Assembly (NCBI GenBank): GCA_947567595.1 | Contig: CANOMQ010000004.1 | Span: 62,001-126,000 of the forward strand | Direction of reading: 5' to 3' | DNA: 64,000 nt | Source of the DNA: an uncultured Lachnospiraceae bacterium | Lineage (GTDB): Bacteria; Bacillota; Clostridia; Lachnospirales; Lachnospiraceae | Shown here: piece by piece, positions 24,618 to 33,310 of the stretch | How positions within the stretch are numbered: the first letter of the stretch is position 1 | Layout of the letters: every line of letters starts with the position of its first letter | Notes under the pieces: generated by a model | What the model saw: the letters and a program-made list of their open reading frames with translations, nothing else | Told to the model about the DNA's origin: nothing | Databases searched by the model: none | Program-made: the position numbers and the translations under genes

Positions 24618-25766
24618 ATGACAAAAAACGAACGAAACGAACGGGAAAAACAATATGCCTGCTGGCTTGACTCCATAAGCTTTCTTTCAGGCGCAAGCAA
24701 GTATAAGCTCCTAGAGGCGGCAAAAACGGCGGAAAACATTTATCACATGCCGGAAAGCGATGTCCGGTTTTTGCTCGGCGTAAAGGCGGCAGAGAAAATC
24801 AGACAGGCAAAAAAGACAAAAAGCCCGAGTCAGGTCTATGAATCACTGAAAACACAAAAAATAGAATATACGTTCTGTAGTGCGGACGATTTTCCGGCAA
24901 GACTGCAAACAATCCCGGACCCGCCGTTTGGGCTGTTTTACAAGGGTTCACTGCCCGATGCGAAAACGCCTGCGGTGGCGGTTATCGGTGCGCGAAAATG
25001 CAGTGAATACGGGCACTGCATGGCTAGTAAGCTTGCGCAGGGGCTTGGAAAGCGGGGCGTCAACATTATCAGCGGCATGGCGCTTGGCATAGACGGTATC
25101 AGCCAAAGGGCGGCGCTGGAAGTCGGGGCGCGCTCCTATGGCGTGCTGGGGTGCGGCGTTGATGTCGTTTATCCCAAATCAAATGAGCCGCTGTACGAAA
25201 AGCTCATCACATGCGGCGGCGTGCTCTCCGAATATCCGGTAGGAACCGCGCCAAAGCCAATGCTGTTTCCGCCAAGAAACCGGATTATCAGTGCACTGTC
25301 CGACGTGGTTCTTGTCGTGGAGGCGCGGGAAAAGAGCGGTACGCTCATCACCGTGGACATGGCGCTTGAACAGGGGCGCGAGGTATATGTCGTGCCGGGA
25401 CGCTGTACGGACAATCTAAGCCGCGGCTGCAACCTGCTTTTAAGACAGGGCGCGCAGGCGGCGTTGTGCGCGGAGGACATTATCCATGATATGGGCTGGG
25501 AGACACTTTTGACAGATACCAAGGACGAACCGGAAAAAAGAGTTTCTTCCTATATAAATAGCAAAGATGGTTCACCCTTATCAAGGACAATCTGCGGCAT
25601 TCTTGATGTCATTCCCGTGACGCAGGATACCATTATCATGCTTTTGCGCGAGCAGGGCTTTTCGCAAAGCGTGGCGGACATCTGCAAGGAGCTGCTCGCC
25701 CTTGAGCTAAGCGGTATGATAGAACGAAGCGCCGGGCAATATAAATTAAAGGACGATGTCCTGTAA
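24618..25766 (+). CDS. dprA: DNA-processing protein DprA
   Basis: This 382-aa protein loads RecA on incoming single-stranded DNA. It has an N-terminal helix-hairpin-helix/SAM-like region and a Rossmann-like core with GARKCSEYG, GMALGIDG, CGVDVVYPKSN, PPRNRIIS and EKSGTLIT. A C-terminal winged helix (DML1 type, about residues 310-380) completes it. The ATG at 24618 is used; an upstream in-frame TTG (24606) lies before the ribosome binding site GGGGAGG. The order dprA-topA is conserved across Firmicutes. Confidence 0.95.
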   Translation: MTKNERNEREKQYACWLDSISFLSGASKYKLLEAAKTAENIYHMPESDVRFLLGVKAAEKIRQAKKTKSPSQVYESLKTQKIEYTFCSADDFPARLQTIPDPPFGLFYKGSLPDAKTPAVAVIGARKCSEYGHCMASKLAQGLGKRGVNIISGMALGIDGISQRAALEVGARSYGVLGCGVDVVYPKSNEPLYEKLITCGGVLSEYPVGTAPKPMLFPPRNRIISALSDVVLVVEAREKSGTLITVDMALEQGREVYVVPGRCTDNLSRGCNLLLRQGAQAALCAEDIIHDMGWETLLTDTKDEPEKRVSSYINSKDGSPLSRTICGILDVIPVTQDTIIMLLREQGFSQSVADICKELLALELSGMIERSAGQYKLKDDVL

Positions 25767-25830
25767 AGGTGCTTGGAGCCATTTATGACCATGTGAAAAA
25801 ATAAAAAGTTTGAAAAAATAAAAAATTTAC

Positions 25831-25859
25831 TTGCCATTGATAAAAAATTAGGTTATAGT
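25831..25859 (+). promoter_or_regulatory. Sigma-A promoter of topA
   Basis: TTGCCA (25831-25836), 17 bp, TATAGT (25854-25859). It gives a leader of about 55 bases and separates topA from dprA. Confidence 0.7.
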
Positions 25860-25918
25860 GATAAATCGTAAGACGATAGGCGTGGTATGCACGTTAGAAA
25901 ATAGAGTGGGGGAGCAGT

Positions 25919-28003
25919 ATGGTAAAATATTTGGTCATCGTGGAGTCGCCTGCAAAGGTGAAAACAATTAAAAAGTTTCTTGGTACAAACTATGAAGTGC
26001 TTGCAAGCAACGGGCATGTCAGGGATATGCCAAAAAGCCAGCTCGGCTTTGACGCTGCAAACAACTATGAACCGAAATATATTACCATCAGGGGAAAAGG
26101 CGATATTCTGGCAAAGCTTCGAAAGGAAGTCAAAAAGGCGGATAAAATCTATCTTGCAACCGACCCCGACCGCGAGGGCGAGGCAATTTCATGGCACCTT
26201 TATATCGCATTGAAATTAGAGGACAAAAAGGTGTACCGCATTACCTTTAATGAGATTACAAAGAATGCGGTCAAGGAGTCCTTAAAAAATCCAAGGGAAA
26301 TCGACATGAGCCTTGTGGACGCACAGCAGGCAAGGCGAATGCTGGACAGAATGGTAGGCTACCGCATTTCGCCGCTTCTGTGGGCAAAAATTAAAAGGGG
26401 CTTGAGCGCGGGACGCGTGCAGTCCGTCGCGCTTCGCATTATCTGCGACCGGGAGGAGGAGATTAACGCCTTTATCCCGGAGGAATACTGGACGCTTGAC
26501 GCGGCGCTGAAAATCAAGGGCGAGAAGAAGCCGCTTGTTGCAAAATATTACGGGACAGGCGACAAAAAGACGGAAATCACCTCAAAGGAGCAGATGGACG
26601 CCATTCTTTCGCAGCTTGACAAAGCGCAGTTTACGGTAACCGATGTGAAAAAGGGCGAACGCACGAAAAAAGCGCCGCTTCCATTTACAACCTCGACTTT
26701 ACAGCAGGAAGCGAGCAAAAACCTGAATTTTTCAACCCAGAAGACCATGCGGATTGCACAACAGCTCTACGAGGGCGTGGAGCTTAAGGGACAGGGAACC
26801 GTCGGTATCATTACCTATCTGAGAACGGACTCAACGCGTGTATCAGACGAGGCGGTGATAAGCTCCAAAAACTATATCAGTGCCAATTACGGTGCACAGT
26901 ATGCGGCGGAAGCAGTCACGGAGAAAAAGAACGGCAAAAAAATACAGGACGCGCACGAGGCAATCCGACCGACCGACATTGCCAACACGCCTGCTGCAAT
27001 CAAGGAGTCGCTAAGCCGCGACCAGTTCCGCCTGTATCAGTTGATTTGGAAGCGCTTTGTGGCAAGCCGCATGACAGAGGCAAGCTATGAGACGACCTCC
27101 GTCAAAATCGACGCAAACGGACACCGCTTTACGGTGGCAGCGTCAAAGCTTGTGTTTGACGGATTTATGAGTGTCTATAAGGACGACGACGAGGATAAGG
27201 CGGAGGGGAATACCTTTGTGAAAGAAATCACAAAGGGAATGCCGCTTGCGCTTGAGCATTTTGACCCAAAGCAGCATTTTACACAGCCTCCGGCGCATTA
27301 CACCGAAGCGTCGCTTGTGCGGGCGCTAGAGGAGCTTGGAATCGGAAGACCAAGCACCTACGCGCCGACCATCACGACCATCATTGCAAGGCGTTATGTT
27401 GTCAAGGAAGACAAAAACCTTTACATGTCCGAGCTTGGCGAGGTTGTCAACAACATGATGAAGGACGCCTTCCCGACAATTGTGGACGTGAATTTTACCG
27501 CAAACCTAGAGGCGCTGCTTGACAAGGTGGAGGAAGGGACGCTTGACTGGAAGGCAGTTGTGTCGAACTTTTACCCGGATTTGGAGGAGGCAGTCCAAAA
27601 GGCGGAAAAAGAGCTTGAACAGGTGGAAATTGCCGACGAGGTATCCGACGAGACATGCGATGTCTGCGGCAGGAACATGGTCATCAAGTACGGGCCGCAC
27701 GGAAAATTCCTCGCCTGCCCCGGTTTCCCCGAGTGCCGCTCCACGAAGCCCTATTTTGAAAAAATTGGCGTAACGTGTCCAAAGTGCGGGAAAGAAGTCG
27801 TTGTAAGAAAGACAAAGAAGGGCAGAAAGTATTACGGCTGTGAGGCAATCCCTGACTGTGATTTCATGGTGTGGCAGCGTCCTTCAAAGGAAAAATGCGA
27901 GCGCTGCGGCGGCGTGATGCTTGTCAAGGGAAATAAGCTGGTCTGTGCCGACGAGCAGTGTGGCTTTGTGAAGAAGATAGAGGATAAGCAGCAGGAAGCA
28001 TAA
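25919..28003 (+). CDS. topA: DNA topoisomerase I
   Basis: This 694-aa type IA enzyme relaxes negative supercoils. The N-terminal Toprim domain has VESPAKVKTIKKFLG and the acidic triad in TDPDREGEAISWH. The catalytic tyrosine is in ITYLRTDSTRVS (about residue 300). Three C-terminal zinc-ribbon repeats follow (CDVCGRNM, CPKCGKEV and CERCGGVM, each with its second Cys pair; the last is truncated in spacing). A clear promoter lies upstream. No good intrinsic terminator was seen in 28004-28127. Confidence 0.97.
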   Translation: MVKYLVIVESPAKVKTIKKFLGTNYEVLASNGHVRDMPKSQLGFDAANNYEPKYITIRGKGDILAKLRKEVKKADKIYLATDPDREGEAISWHLYIALKLEDKKVYRITFNEITKNAVKESLKNPREIDMSLVDAQQARRMLDRMVGYRISPLLWAKIKRGLSAGRVQSVALRIICDREEEINAFIPEEYWTLDAALKIKGEKKPLVAKYYGTGDKKTEITSKEQMDAILSQLDKAQFTVTDVKKGERTKKAPLPFTTSTLQQEASKNLNFSTQKTMRIAQQLYEGVELKGQGTVGIITYLRTDSTRVSDEAVISSKNYISANYGAQYAAEAVTEKKNGKKIQDAHEAIRPTDIANTPAAIKESLSRDQFRLYQLIWKRFVASRMTEASYETTSVKIDANGHRFTVAASKLVFDGFMSVYKDDDEDKAEGNTFVKEITKGMPLALEHFDPKQHFTQPPAHYTEASLVRALEELGIGRPSTYAPTITTIIARRYVVKEDKNLYMSELGEVVNNMMKDAFPTIVDVNFTANLEALLDKVEEGTLDWKAVVSNFYPDLEEAVQKAEKELEQVEIADEVSDETCDVCGRNMVIKYGPHGKFLACPGFPECRSTKPYFEKIGVTCPKCGKEVVVRKTKKGRKYYGCEAIPDCDFMVWQRPSKEKCERCGGVMLVKGNKLVCADEQCGFVKKIEDKQQEA

Positions 28004-28127
28004 TCGTGTATTATAATACATGCTTAATGATAAAATAATTTCAAAAACTGCTCCTGTTTGTAAAATTCTTAAAACGGTTTAAATTATTATTTATTTATGA
28101 AAAACAGCGCGAAATTACCCGCAACTA

Positions 28128-28156
28128 TTGAAAAATAAAAATTAGTGTGATAAAAT
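28128..28156 (+). promoter_or_regulatory. Sigma-A promoter of codY
   Basis: TTGAAA (28128-28133), 17 bp, TAAAAT (28151-28156). It gives a leader of about 55 bases. Confidence 0.65.
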
Positions 28157-28173
28157 TCTACTTATATATAAGG

Positions 28174-28188
28174 GATTTTCAGCAAATA
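28174..28188 (+). promoter_or_regulatory. Weak CodY-like box in the codY leader
   Basis: GATTTTCAGCAAATA differs from AATTTTCWGAAAATT at three of 15 positions. It lies just after the predicted codY start site, so mild autoregulation is possible. Confidence 0.35.
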
Positions 28189-28218
28189 TTTTTATAGATA
28201 ACTTGGAGGTTCGTTATT

Positions 28219-29004
28219 ATGAGTAGTGTACAACTGTTAGACAAAACAAGAAAGATCGGCAATCTATTGCACAATACCAATTCCAGCAAGGTCGTGTTCA
28301 GTGATATCTGCAAAGTAATACGCGATATCGTAAGTTCCAACGTTCTGGTAATCAGCAAAAAGGGAAAAGTGCTCGGTGTCGGAAAGTGTGAAGGCGTCGA
28401 GGAGCTTCAGGAGCTTGTTGAGGGTACAGTAGGCGGATTTGTGGATCCGATGTTAAATGAGCGGCTTCTAGGTGTACTTTCCACAAAAGAAAATGTGAAT
28501 CTCGCAACGCTTGGTTTCGAAAGTCCCGATATCAGAAAGTTTCAGGCGGTCATTACCCCGATTGAGATTGCAGGGGAGCGCCTTGGGACACTCTTTATCT
28601 ACAAATGCAATGAGCAGTATGATATTGACGACATCATTCTCTGCGAGTACGGCGTGACGGTGGTAGGACTGGAAATGCTGCGTGCGGTGAGCGAAGAAAG
28701 CGCAGAGGAAAACCGTAAGGTGGCAGTCGTAAAATCGGCGATTTCCACACTGTCGTTCTCGGAGATGGAGGCGATTACGCATATCTTCGATGAATTAAAC
28801 GGTACGGAAGGCATTTTGGTCGCAAGCAAGATTGCGGACCGTGTCGGTATCACAAGAAGCGTCATCGTCAATGCGCTTCGCAAGTTTGAGAGCGCAGGCG
28901 TCATCGAGTCGCGTTCGTCGGGCATGAAGGGAACGTATATCAAGGTGTTGAATGATGTGGTGTTTGAGGAAGTAGAGTCGCTCAAGCGTCAACTGAATAA
29001 GTAG
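28219..29004 (+). CDS. codY: GTP and branched-chain amino acid-sensing repressor CodY
   Basis: This 261-aa protein is of standard length. The N-terminal GAF domain begins LLDKTRKIGNLLH, where effectors bind. The C-terminal winged helix contains KIADRVGITRSVIVNALRKFESAGVIESRS (about residues 200-230), the known CodY DNA-reading helix. It represses stationary-phase genes, including motility genes in Bacillus, while nutrients are plentiful. The next gene, flgB, is the same neighbour as in Bacillus subtilis, and good CodY boxes lie on the flgB and motA promoters. Confidence 0.97.
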   Translation: MSSVQLLDKTRKIGNLLHNTNSSKVVFSDICKVIRDIVSSNVLVISKKGKVLGVGKCEGVEELQELVEGTVGGFVDPMLNERLLGVLSTKENVNLATLGFESPDIRKFQAVITPIEIAGERLGTLFIYKCNEQYDIDDIILCEYGVTVVGLEMLRAVSEESAEENRKVAVVKSAISTLSFSEMEAITHIFDELNGTEGILVASKIADRVGITRSVIVNALRKFESAGVIESRSSGMKGTYIKVLNDVVFEEVESLKRQLNK

Positions 29005-29060
29005 CACCGACTGCTATTTTTGAAATTTGCACAATATTTAGAAAAGTTTTAACAATAAGA

Positions 29061-29097
29061 AAAAAAGCTTGTTTTCAACAAAAAACAAGCTTTTTTT
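29061..29097 (+). terminator. Intrinsic terminator of codY
   Basis: GCTTGTTTT and AAAACAAGC form the stem, extended by A6/T7 tracts, with a short loop. It separates codY from the flagellar cluster. Confidence 0.92.
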
Positions 29098-29123
29098 GTG
29101 CAAAAAACGGAAAATTTCAGTGA

Positions 29124-29155
29124 TTTACATAACAAAATAAACAAAATTTACATAA
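29124..29155 (+). promoter_or_regulatory. Two direct copies of flagellar-region motif TTTACATAA upstream of flgB
   Basis: Exact copies occur at 29124-29132 and 29147-29155, 23 bases start to start, upstream of the flgB -35. A third copy, in the opposite orientation (TTATGTAAA, 29229-29237), lies downstream of the -10, so the sites flank the promoter. Confidence 0.5.
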
Positions 29156-29180
29156 TATCGCAAAAATAAGAAAAAAATAC

Positions 29181-29208
29181 TTGAAATATTCTGAAAATAA
29201 ACTATAAT
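29181..29208 (+). promoter_or_regulatory. Sigma-A promoter of the main flagellar operon (flgB)
   Basis: TTGAAA (29181-29186), 16 bp, TATAAT (29203-29208). The leader to flgB would be about 75 bases. It overlaps a CodY box. Confidence 0.7.
29185..29199 (+). promoter_or_regulatory. CodY box on the flgB promoter
   Basis: AATATTCTGAAAATA has two mismatches to the 15-bp consensus AATTTTCWGAAAATT. It covers the end of the -35 and the spacer, so bound CodY would block RNA polymerase directly. Confidence 0.65.
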
Positions 29209-29228
29209 AGAGTAAGGATACAAAAATA

Positions 29229-29237
29229 TTATGTAAA
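29229..29237 (-). promoter_or_regulatory. Inverted copy of flagellar-region motif downstream of flgB -10
   Basis: TTATGTAAA, the exact complement of TTTACATAA, lies 20 bases after the flgB -10 in the predicted leader. Confidence 0.45.
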
Positions 29238-29289
29238 TTCATCGAAAAAAATGGTTTACAGAAAATCGTTCAGAGGAGGAGGAAAAAGC

Positions 29290-29685
29290 ATGTTAAATAA
29301 TTCCAATGTGTTTGACTATGTGAATGTGATGGGCACGGCACTTGATGCGACTGCAAAAAGAGAAGCATTGATTTCCAACAACATTGCAAATGTAAACACG
29401 CCAAACTACAAAAGAAAAGATATCCGCTTTGAGACAGAGCTGAAGCATGCATTTGCAAGGGCAAACGGCGACTCCGTGGATTTCAAGGTAAAAGACCTTG
29501 ACCTTGAAGCGCTTGGGAATTTTGAGACCTATACGGATTATGCAAAGCTTTCTTACAGATATGACGGAAACAATGTGGATATCAACACGGAAAACGGCAT
29601 TGCAGCCGAAAACCAGATTAAGTACAACGGTCTTATGGAGCTTGTCAACAAGAATTTTTCACAGCTACAGTCCGTACTGAAGTAA
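29290..29685 (+). CDS. flgB: Flagellar proximal rod protein FlgB
   Basis: This 131-aa rod subunit has the conserved N-terminal flagellar rod motif EALISNNIANVNTPNYKRKDI (about residues 25-45; key ASN-N-ANxxTPxYK pattern). The ATG at 29290 follows GGAGGAGG; an upstream in-frame ATG (29251) lies in the leader and has no ribosome binding site. It is the first gene of the long fla/che cluster, and FlgB with FlgC makes the base of the rod. Confidence 0.95.
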   Translation: MLNNSNVFDYVNVMGTALDATAKREALISNNIANVNTPNYKRKDIRFETELKHAFARANGDSVDFKVKDLDLEALGNFETYTDYAKLSYRYDGNNVDINTENGIAAENQIKYNGLMELVNKNFSQLQSVLK

Positions 29686-29735
29686 AAAACAACATTTTCT
29701 GCGCAAATTGAACAGGAAAAGGAGGTTATCGAAGA

Positions 29736-30227
29736 ATGGGAATTTTTGATACGTTTGATATCAGTACATCGGGCATGTCGGCGGAGCGTTACCGTATGGA
29801 TATTATTTCACAGAATATGGCAAACGCTAACACGACAAGGACAGAAGATGGTACACCATATGTAAGAAAAGTAGTTACTTTTCAGGAAAAGACCGATATC
29901 AAGGAACGCAAATTTTCGCACATGCTGGATACGGCATTCAGCAACCTAAGCGGAAGACCGATTGGTTATGTAAACTCCGCGGAGCTTTCCGTACAGGGGA
30001 AGGGCGTAAAAATCGGCGGCGTTTATGAAGATAAGTGGACAAAGGAAGTTATGGCATACGACCCGGAGCATCCTGATGCCGATGAGAACGGATATGTACA
30101 CTATCCGAATGTAAATGTCATAACAGAGATGACCAACATGATTGACGCAAGCCGCGGATACGAGGCAAATCAGGCAGCCTTTGAGGCGACCAAGGCGATG
30201 GCGCTCAAGGGGCTTGAAATGAAGTAA
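29736..30227 (+). CDS. flgC: Flagellar proximal rod protein FlgC
   Basis: This 163-aa rod subunit begins FDTFDISTSGMSAERYRMDIISQNMANANTTR (first 35 residues), the standard rod/hook N-terminus. The C-terminus (NMIDASRGYEANQAAFEATKAM) carries the matching helix. It follows flgB after 50 bases with its own ribosome binding site (AAAGGAGG). Confidence 0.96.
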   Translation: MGIFDTFDISTSGMSAERYRMDIISQNMANANTTRTEDGTPYVRKVVTFQEKTDIKERKFSHMLDTAFSNLSGRPIGYVNSAELSVQGKGVKIGGVYEDKWTKEVMAYDPEHPDADENGYVHYPNVNVITEMTNMIDASRGYEANQAAFEATKAMALKGLEMK

Positions 30228-30258
30228 GATATAGGGGTAGGAATGGAGGAGTATTGAG

Positions 30259-30591
30259 ATGACAGTCACAGCAGCAAATGATATCAACAGCTTTTATAAT
30301 GTAAGCTCAGATGCCGTGCGAAACACCCTGTTTGGGAATGAGCCAAAAGAACAGGATGACAACAATATTTTCAGTACGTTTTTGAACGCGGCAGTCAGCA
30401 ATATCAATGATACAAATATCGCCCTTTCCAATCAGGAGAATGAGGAATTAAAGTGGGCGATGGGAATTTCAGAAAATACACATGACCTTACCATTGCAGT
30501 AGGAAAAGCGGAGGCAGCCTTAAACTATACCGTGGCGCTTCGTGATAAGCTGCTTGATGCATATAAGGAAATTATGCAGATGCAGATTTAA
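30259..30591 (+). CDS. fliE: MS-ring/rod junction protein FliE
   Basis: This 110-aa protein links the FliF ring to the rod. It is recognised by position (flgC-fliE-fliF) and by the C-terminal pattern THDLTIAVGKAEAALNYTVALRDKLLDAYKEIMQMQI (last 37 residues), typical for FliE. The N-terminal 45 residues are less conserved. The start has GGAGG upstream. Confidence 0.93.
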   Translation: MTVTAANDINSFYNVSSDAVRNTLFGNEPKEQDDNNIFSTFLNAAVSNINDTNIALSNQENEELKWAMGISENTHDLTIAVGKAEAALNYTVALRDKLLDAYKEIMQMQI

Positions 30592-30609
30592 TAAGGGTTG
30601 ATACAAAAT

Positions 30610-30642
30610 GCACAGCTCCGAGGGGAGTAAAAGGGGCTGTGC
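30610..30642 (+). other. Intercistronic hairpin between fliE and fliF
   Basis: GCACAGCTCC pairs with GGGGCTGTGC (10 bp, one G-T). The tract after the stem is A, not T, so it is unlikely to terminate plus-strand transcription. It may shape mRNA stability or relative expression of fliE and fliF. Confidence 0.5.
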
Positions 30643-30679
30643 AAAAAAAGACAGGGGATTAGGAGAAGAGGAGATTAAG

Positions 30680-32293
30680 ATGGTTGAAAAGGTATTGGAT
30701 TTTGGAAAAAAGCTTTTAGAGAAATTTAAAGAATGGTGGAACAAATTCCAGCCGAAGCAAAAAACATTGATCATCGGAGTGGTCGCAGTTATACTGCTTG
30801 CAATTGGCATTTTGGTTTTTGTACTCACAAGAAAGCAATATGAGACGATTGTGGTCTGTGAGTCTACAAAGGAAGCGGCGACCATCAAGGAGCTGCTTGA
30901 CGGGGACAATCTTGATTATAAGGTATCGACAGACGGGCTGCAGTTTGATATACTATCAACACAGGTAGCAGATGCAAATCTTCTGCTTGGTGCAAACAAT
31001 ATTCCGACGGCGGCATATACGCTTGATGATGTGCTTGACGGCAAGTTCTCTACCACCGAGGCGGACAAACAGAAGCGTTACAAGCTCTATCTTGAGACAC
31101 AGATAGAGGAGGACGTAGAGAGCATGAGGGCGATTAAAACCGCGTCATGCCAGCTCACAATTCCGGAGGATAACGGAACCTTAATTGCACAGAACCTCGA
31201 TACATACGCGAGCGTGCTCTTAGAGCTCAACGAGGGTGTGGAATTTACCGAGGAAAACGCGGCAGCGATTGCAAGGCTTGTTGCAACGGGACTTGGAAAT
31301 GAAACGACAGACAATATCACAATTACAGATGTAGACGGAACCATCTGGTTTCCGGTAGAACAGACATATTCGACAATTGAGAAGGCGGACACGATGCTGA
31401 TGCTCAAGCAGGAAGCGGAAAGCCTGATTAAAAACGAAGTAAGACAGGTGCTTTTGGGAACAAACGAGTTTAATCAGATTGAAGTCGGCACAAACATCTC
31501 AATGGATTTCTCACAGAAGGAAATCACACAGCACAATTATACACCTGCAGAGGGAATGGAACAGGGTGTGTTCTCACATGAGGAACTCTATACTTCCAAC
31601 ACACAGGACGGTATAGGCGGCGTTCCGGGCACGGATTCCAACTCGGAAACAGATTACCTCATCAGTGAGCAGACCGGAACAAACGCAAATACATATGAGC
31701 ACAAAAGGGATTATCTCCCCAACGAGGAGATTATCAAGACAACGGCAGCGACCGGAACCATTGTCTATGACAACAGTACCGTATCGGTAGCCGCAGTAAA
31801 ATACCGTATTGTAAGAGAGGACGATGTCAGGCTCCAAGGTCTCTTAGACGGTATCACATGGGAAGAATATAAGCTTGCAAACAATGCAAAGACAAAAATA
31901 GAATTAGACGACGAGCTTGTGAGCATGGTGGCAAATGCAACCGGTATCCCCGTAAGAAACGTCACGTTTGTGGCATACGAGGAAGTACAGTTTATCGACG
32001 CGGTTGAGGAGAAGATTGCATATAAGGATATCATTCAGATTGTACTGATTATCATTATCCTTGCACTCTTAGCATTTGTTGTAATCATGAGCTTGAGAAC
32101 CAAGAAAGAGGTTGAGGAGGAGGAAGAGCTTGCGGTTGAGGATTTGTTACAGTCAAATCAGGTAGACCAGCTTGAAACCATCTCGACAGAGCAGAAATCT
32201 GAGGCAAGGAAGCTGATAGAAACATTCGTAGAAGAAAATCCCGAGGCAGTTGCGATTCTTTTAAGGAACTGGCTTGAAGAGGATTGGGGGTAA
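30680..32293 (+). CDS. fliF: Flagellar MS-ring protein FliF
   Basis: This 537-aa protein forms the membrane ring. TM1 lies about residues 28-50 (LIIGVVAVILLAIGILVF) and TM2 about 450-472 (IVLIIIILALLAFVVI), with the ring-building motif domains between. The C-terminal tail (QKSEARKLIETFVEENPEAVAILLRNWL) binds FliG. The ATG at 30680 follows GAGGAG; a longer in-frame start at 30608 would cover the hairpin region and gives unrelated residues. Confidence 0.95.
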   Translation: MVEKVLDFGKKLLEKFKEWWNKFQPKQKTLIIGVVAVILLAIGILVFVLTRKQYETIVVCESTKEAATIKELLDGDNLDYKVSTDGLQFDILSTQVADANLLLGANNIPTAAYTLDDVLDGKFSTTEADKQKRYKLYLETQIEEDVESMRAIKTASCQLTIPEDNGTLIAQNLDTYASVLLELNEGVEFTEENAAAIARLVATGLGNETTDNITITDVDGTIWFPVEQTYSTIEKADTMLMLKQEAESLIKNEVRQVLLGTNEFNQIEVGTNISMDFSQKEITQHNYTPAEGMEQGVFSHEELYTSNTQDGIGGVPGTDSNSETDYLISEQTGTNANTYEHKRDYLPNEEIIKTTAATGTIVYDNSTVSVAAVKYRIVREDDVRLQGLLDGITWEEYKLANNAKTKIELDDELVSMVANATGIPVRNVTFVAYEEVQFIDAVEEKIAYKDIIQIVLIIIILALLAFVVIMSLRTKKEVEEEEELAVEDLLQSNQVDQLETISTEQKSEARKLIETFVEENPEAVAILLRNWLEEDWG

Positions 32294-32299
32294 TTTATC

Positions 32300-33310
32300 A
32301 TGGCTGATAAAGAGGAATTAAAAGGAATACAGAAGGCAGCGATACTTTTAATCGCGCTGGGACCAGAAAAGTCCTCTCTGATATTCAAGCACTTAAAGGA
32401 GGACGAGATTGAGGATTTGACGCTCGAAATCGCAAATACAAAGAGCGTGACCATTCAGGTCAAGGAAAAGGTCATCAACGAATTTTATGAAGTCTGCCTT
32501 GCACAGCAGTATATCGCGGAGGGTGGTATCGGCTACGCGAAGGAGCTTCTCGAAAAGGCGCTTGGTGCAGACAAGGCGATGGATGTAATCGGAAAGCTGA
32601 CCGCGTCATTGCAGGTAAAACCGTTCGAGTTTGTCAAGAAGACAGACGCGTCACAGCTCTTGAACTTTATACAGGACGAGCACCCGCAGACCATTGCGCT
32701 AATCTTATCGTATCTGTCCGCGGCGCAGTCGGCGACAATCCTAAGTGCGCTTGCACCGGAAAAGCAGGCGGACGTGGCAAGGCGTATTGCGACAATGGAC
32801 CGGACGAGTCCCGATGTCATCAAGGAAGTGGAGCGCGTGTTAGAGTCAAAGCTTTCTTCACTGGTAAATCAGGATTACACGATTATCGGCGGTGTGGACG
32901 CAGTCGTAGAGATTTTGAACACGGTAGACAGAGGAACAGAAAAACACATTATGGAAACACTCGAGGTCGAGGAGCCGGAACTGGCAGACGAGATCAGAAA
33001 GAAGATGTTCGTATTCGAGGATATCTTGCTGCTTGACGACCGTTCTATCCAGCGTGTGCTTCGAGATGTGGATAACAATGACCTTGCGATTGCATGTAAG
33101 GGTTCTGCGGAGGAAGTACAAAACGCAATCTTTAGCAATATGTCAAAGCGTCTTGCTGAGATGATTCGCGAGGATATGGAATTTATGGGACCTGTGCGTA
33201 TGAAGGACGTTGAGGAAGCGCAGCAGAAGATTGTAAACATCATAAGAAAGCTCGAGGATTCTGCTGAAATCGTTATTTCTCGAGGCGGAGGTGACGAGAT
33301 CGTTGTATAA
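32300..33310 (+). CDS. fliG: Flagellar motor switch protein FliG
   Basis: This 336-aa rotor protein is of standard length. The N-terminal domain (KAAILLIALGPEKSS) binds FliF. The middle domain contains the EHPQTIALILSYL segment that binds FliM/FliY. The C-terminal domain carries the charged torque helix (near DILLLDDRSIQRVLRDVDNNDLAIA). It starts 7 bases after fliF and overlaps fliH. Confidence 0.97.
   Translation: MADKEELKGIQKAAILLIALGPEKSSLIFKHLKEDEIEDLTLEIANTKSVTIQVKEKVINEFYEVCLAQQYIAEGGIGYAKELLEKALGADKAMDVIGKLTASLQVKPFEFVKKTDASQLLNFIQDEHPQTIALILSYLSAAQSATILSALAPEKQADVARRIATMDRTSPDVIKEVERVLESKLSSLVNQDYTIIGGVDAVVEILNTVDRGTEKHIMETLEVEEPELADEIRKKMFVFEDILLLDDRSIQRVLRDVDNNDLAIACKGSAEEVQNAIFSNMSKRLAEMIREDMEFMGPVRMKDVEEAQQKIVNIIRKLEDSAEIVISRGGGDEIVV

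Noticed and set aside
29966..29974. An additional exact TTATGTAAA inside flgC
   Set aside because: It encodes conserved-looking residues (Gly-Tyr-Val-Asn) within the gene and is not near a promoter, so I treat it as chance.
30610..30642. Terminator between fliE and fliF
   Set aside because: The stem is followed by A residues on the coding strand, so it cannot act as a plus-strand intrinsic terminator.
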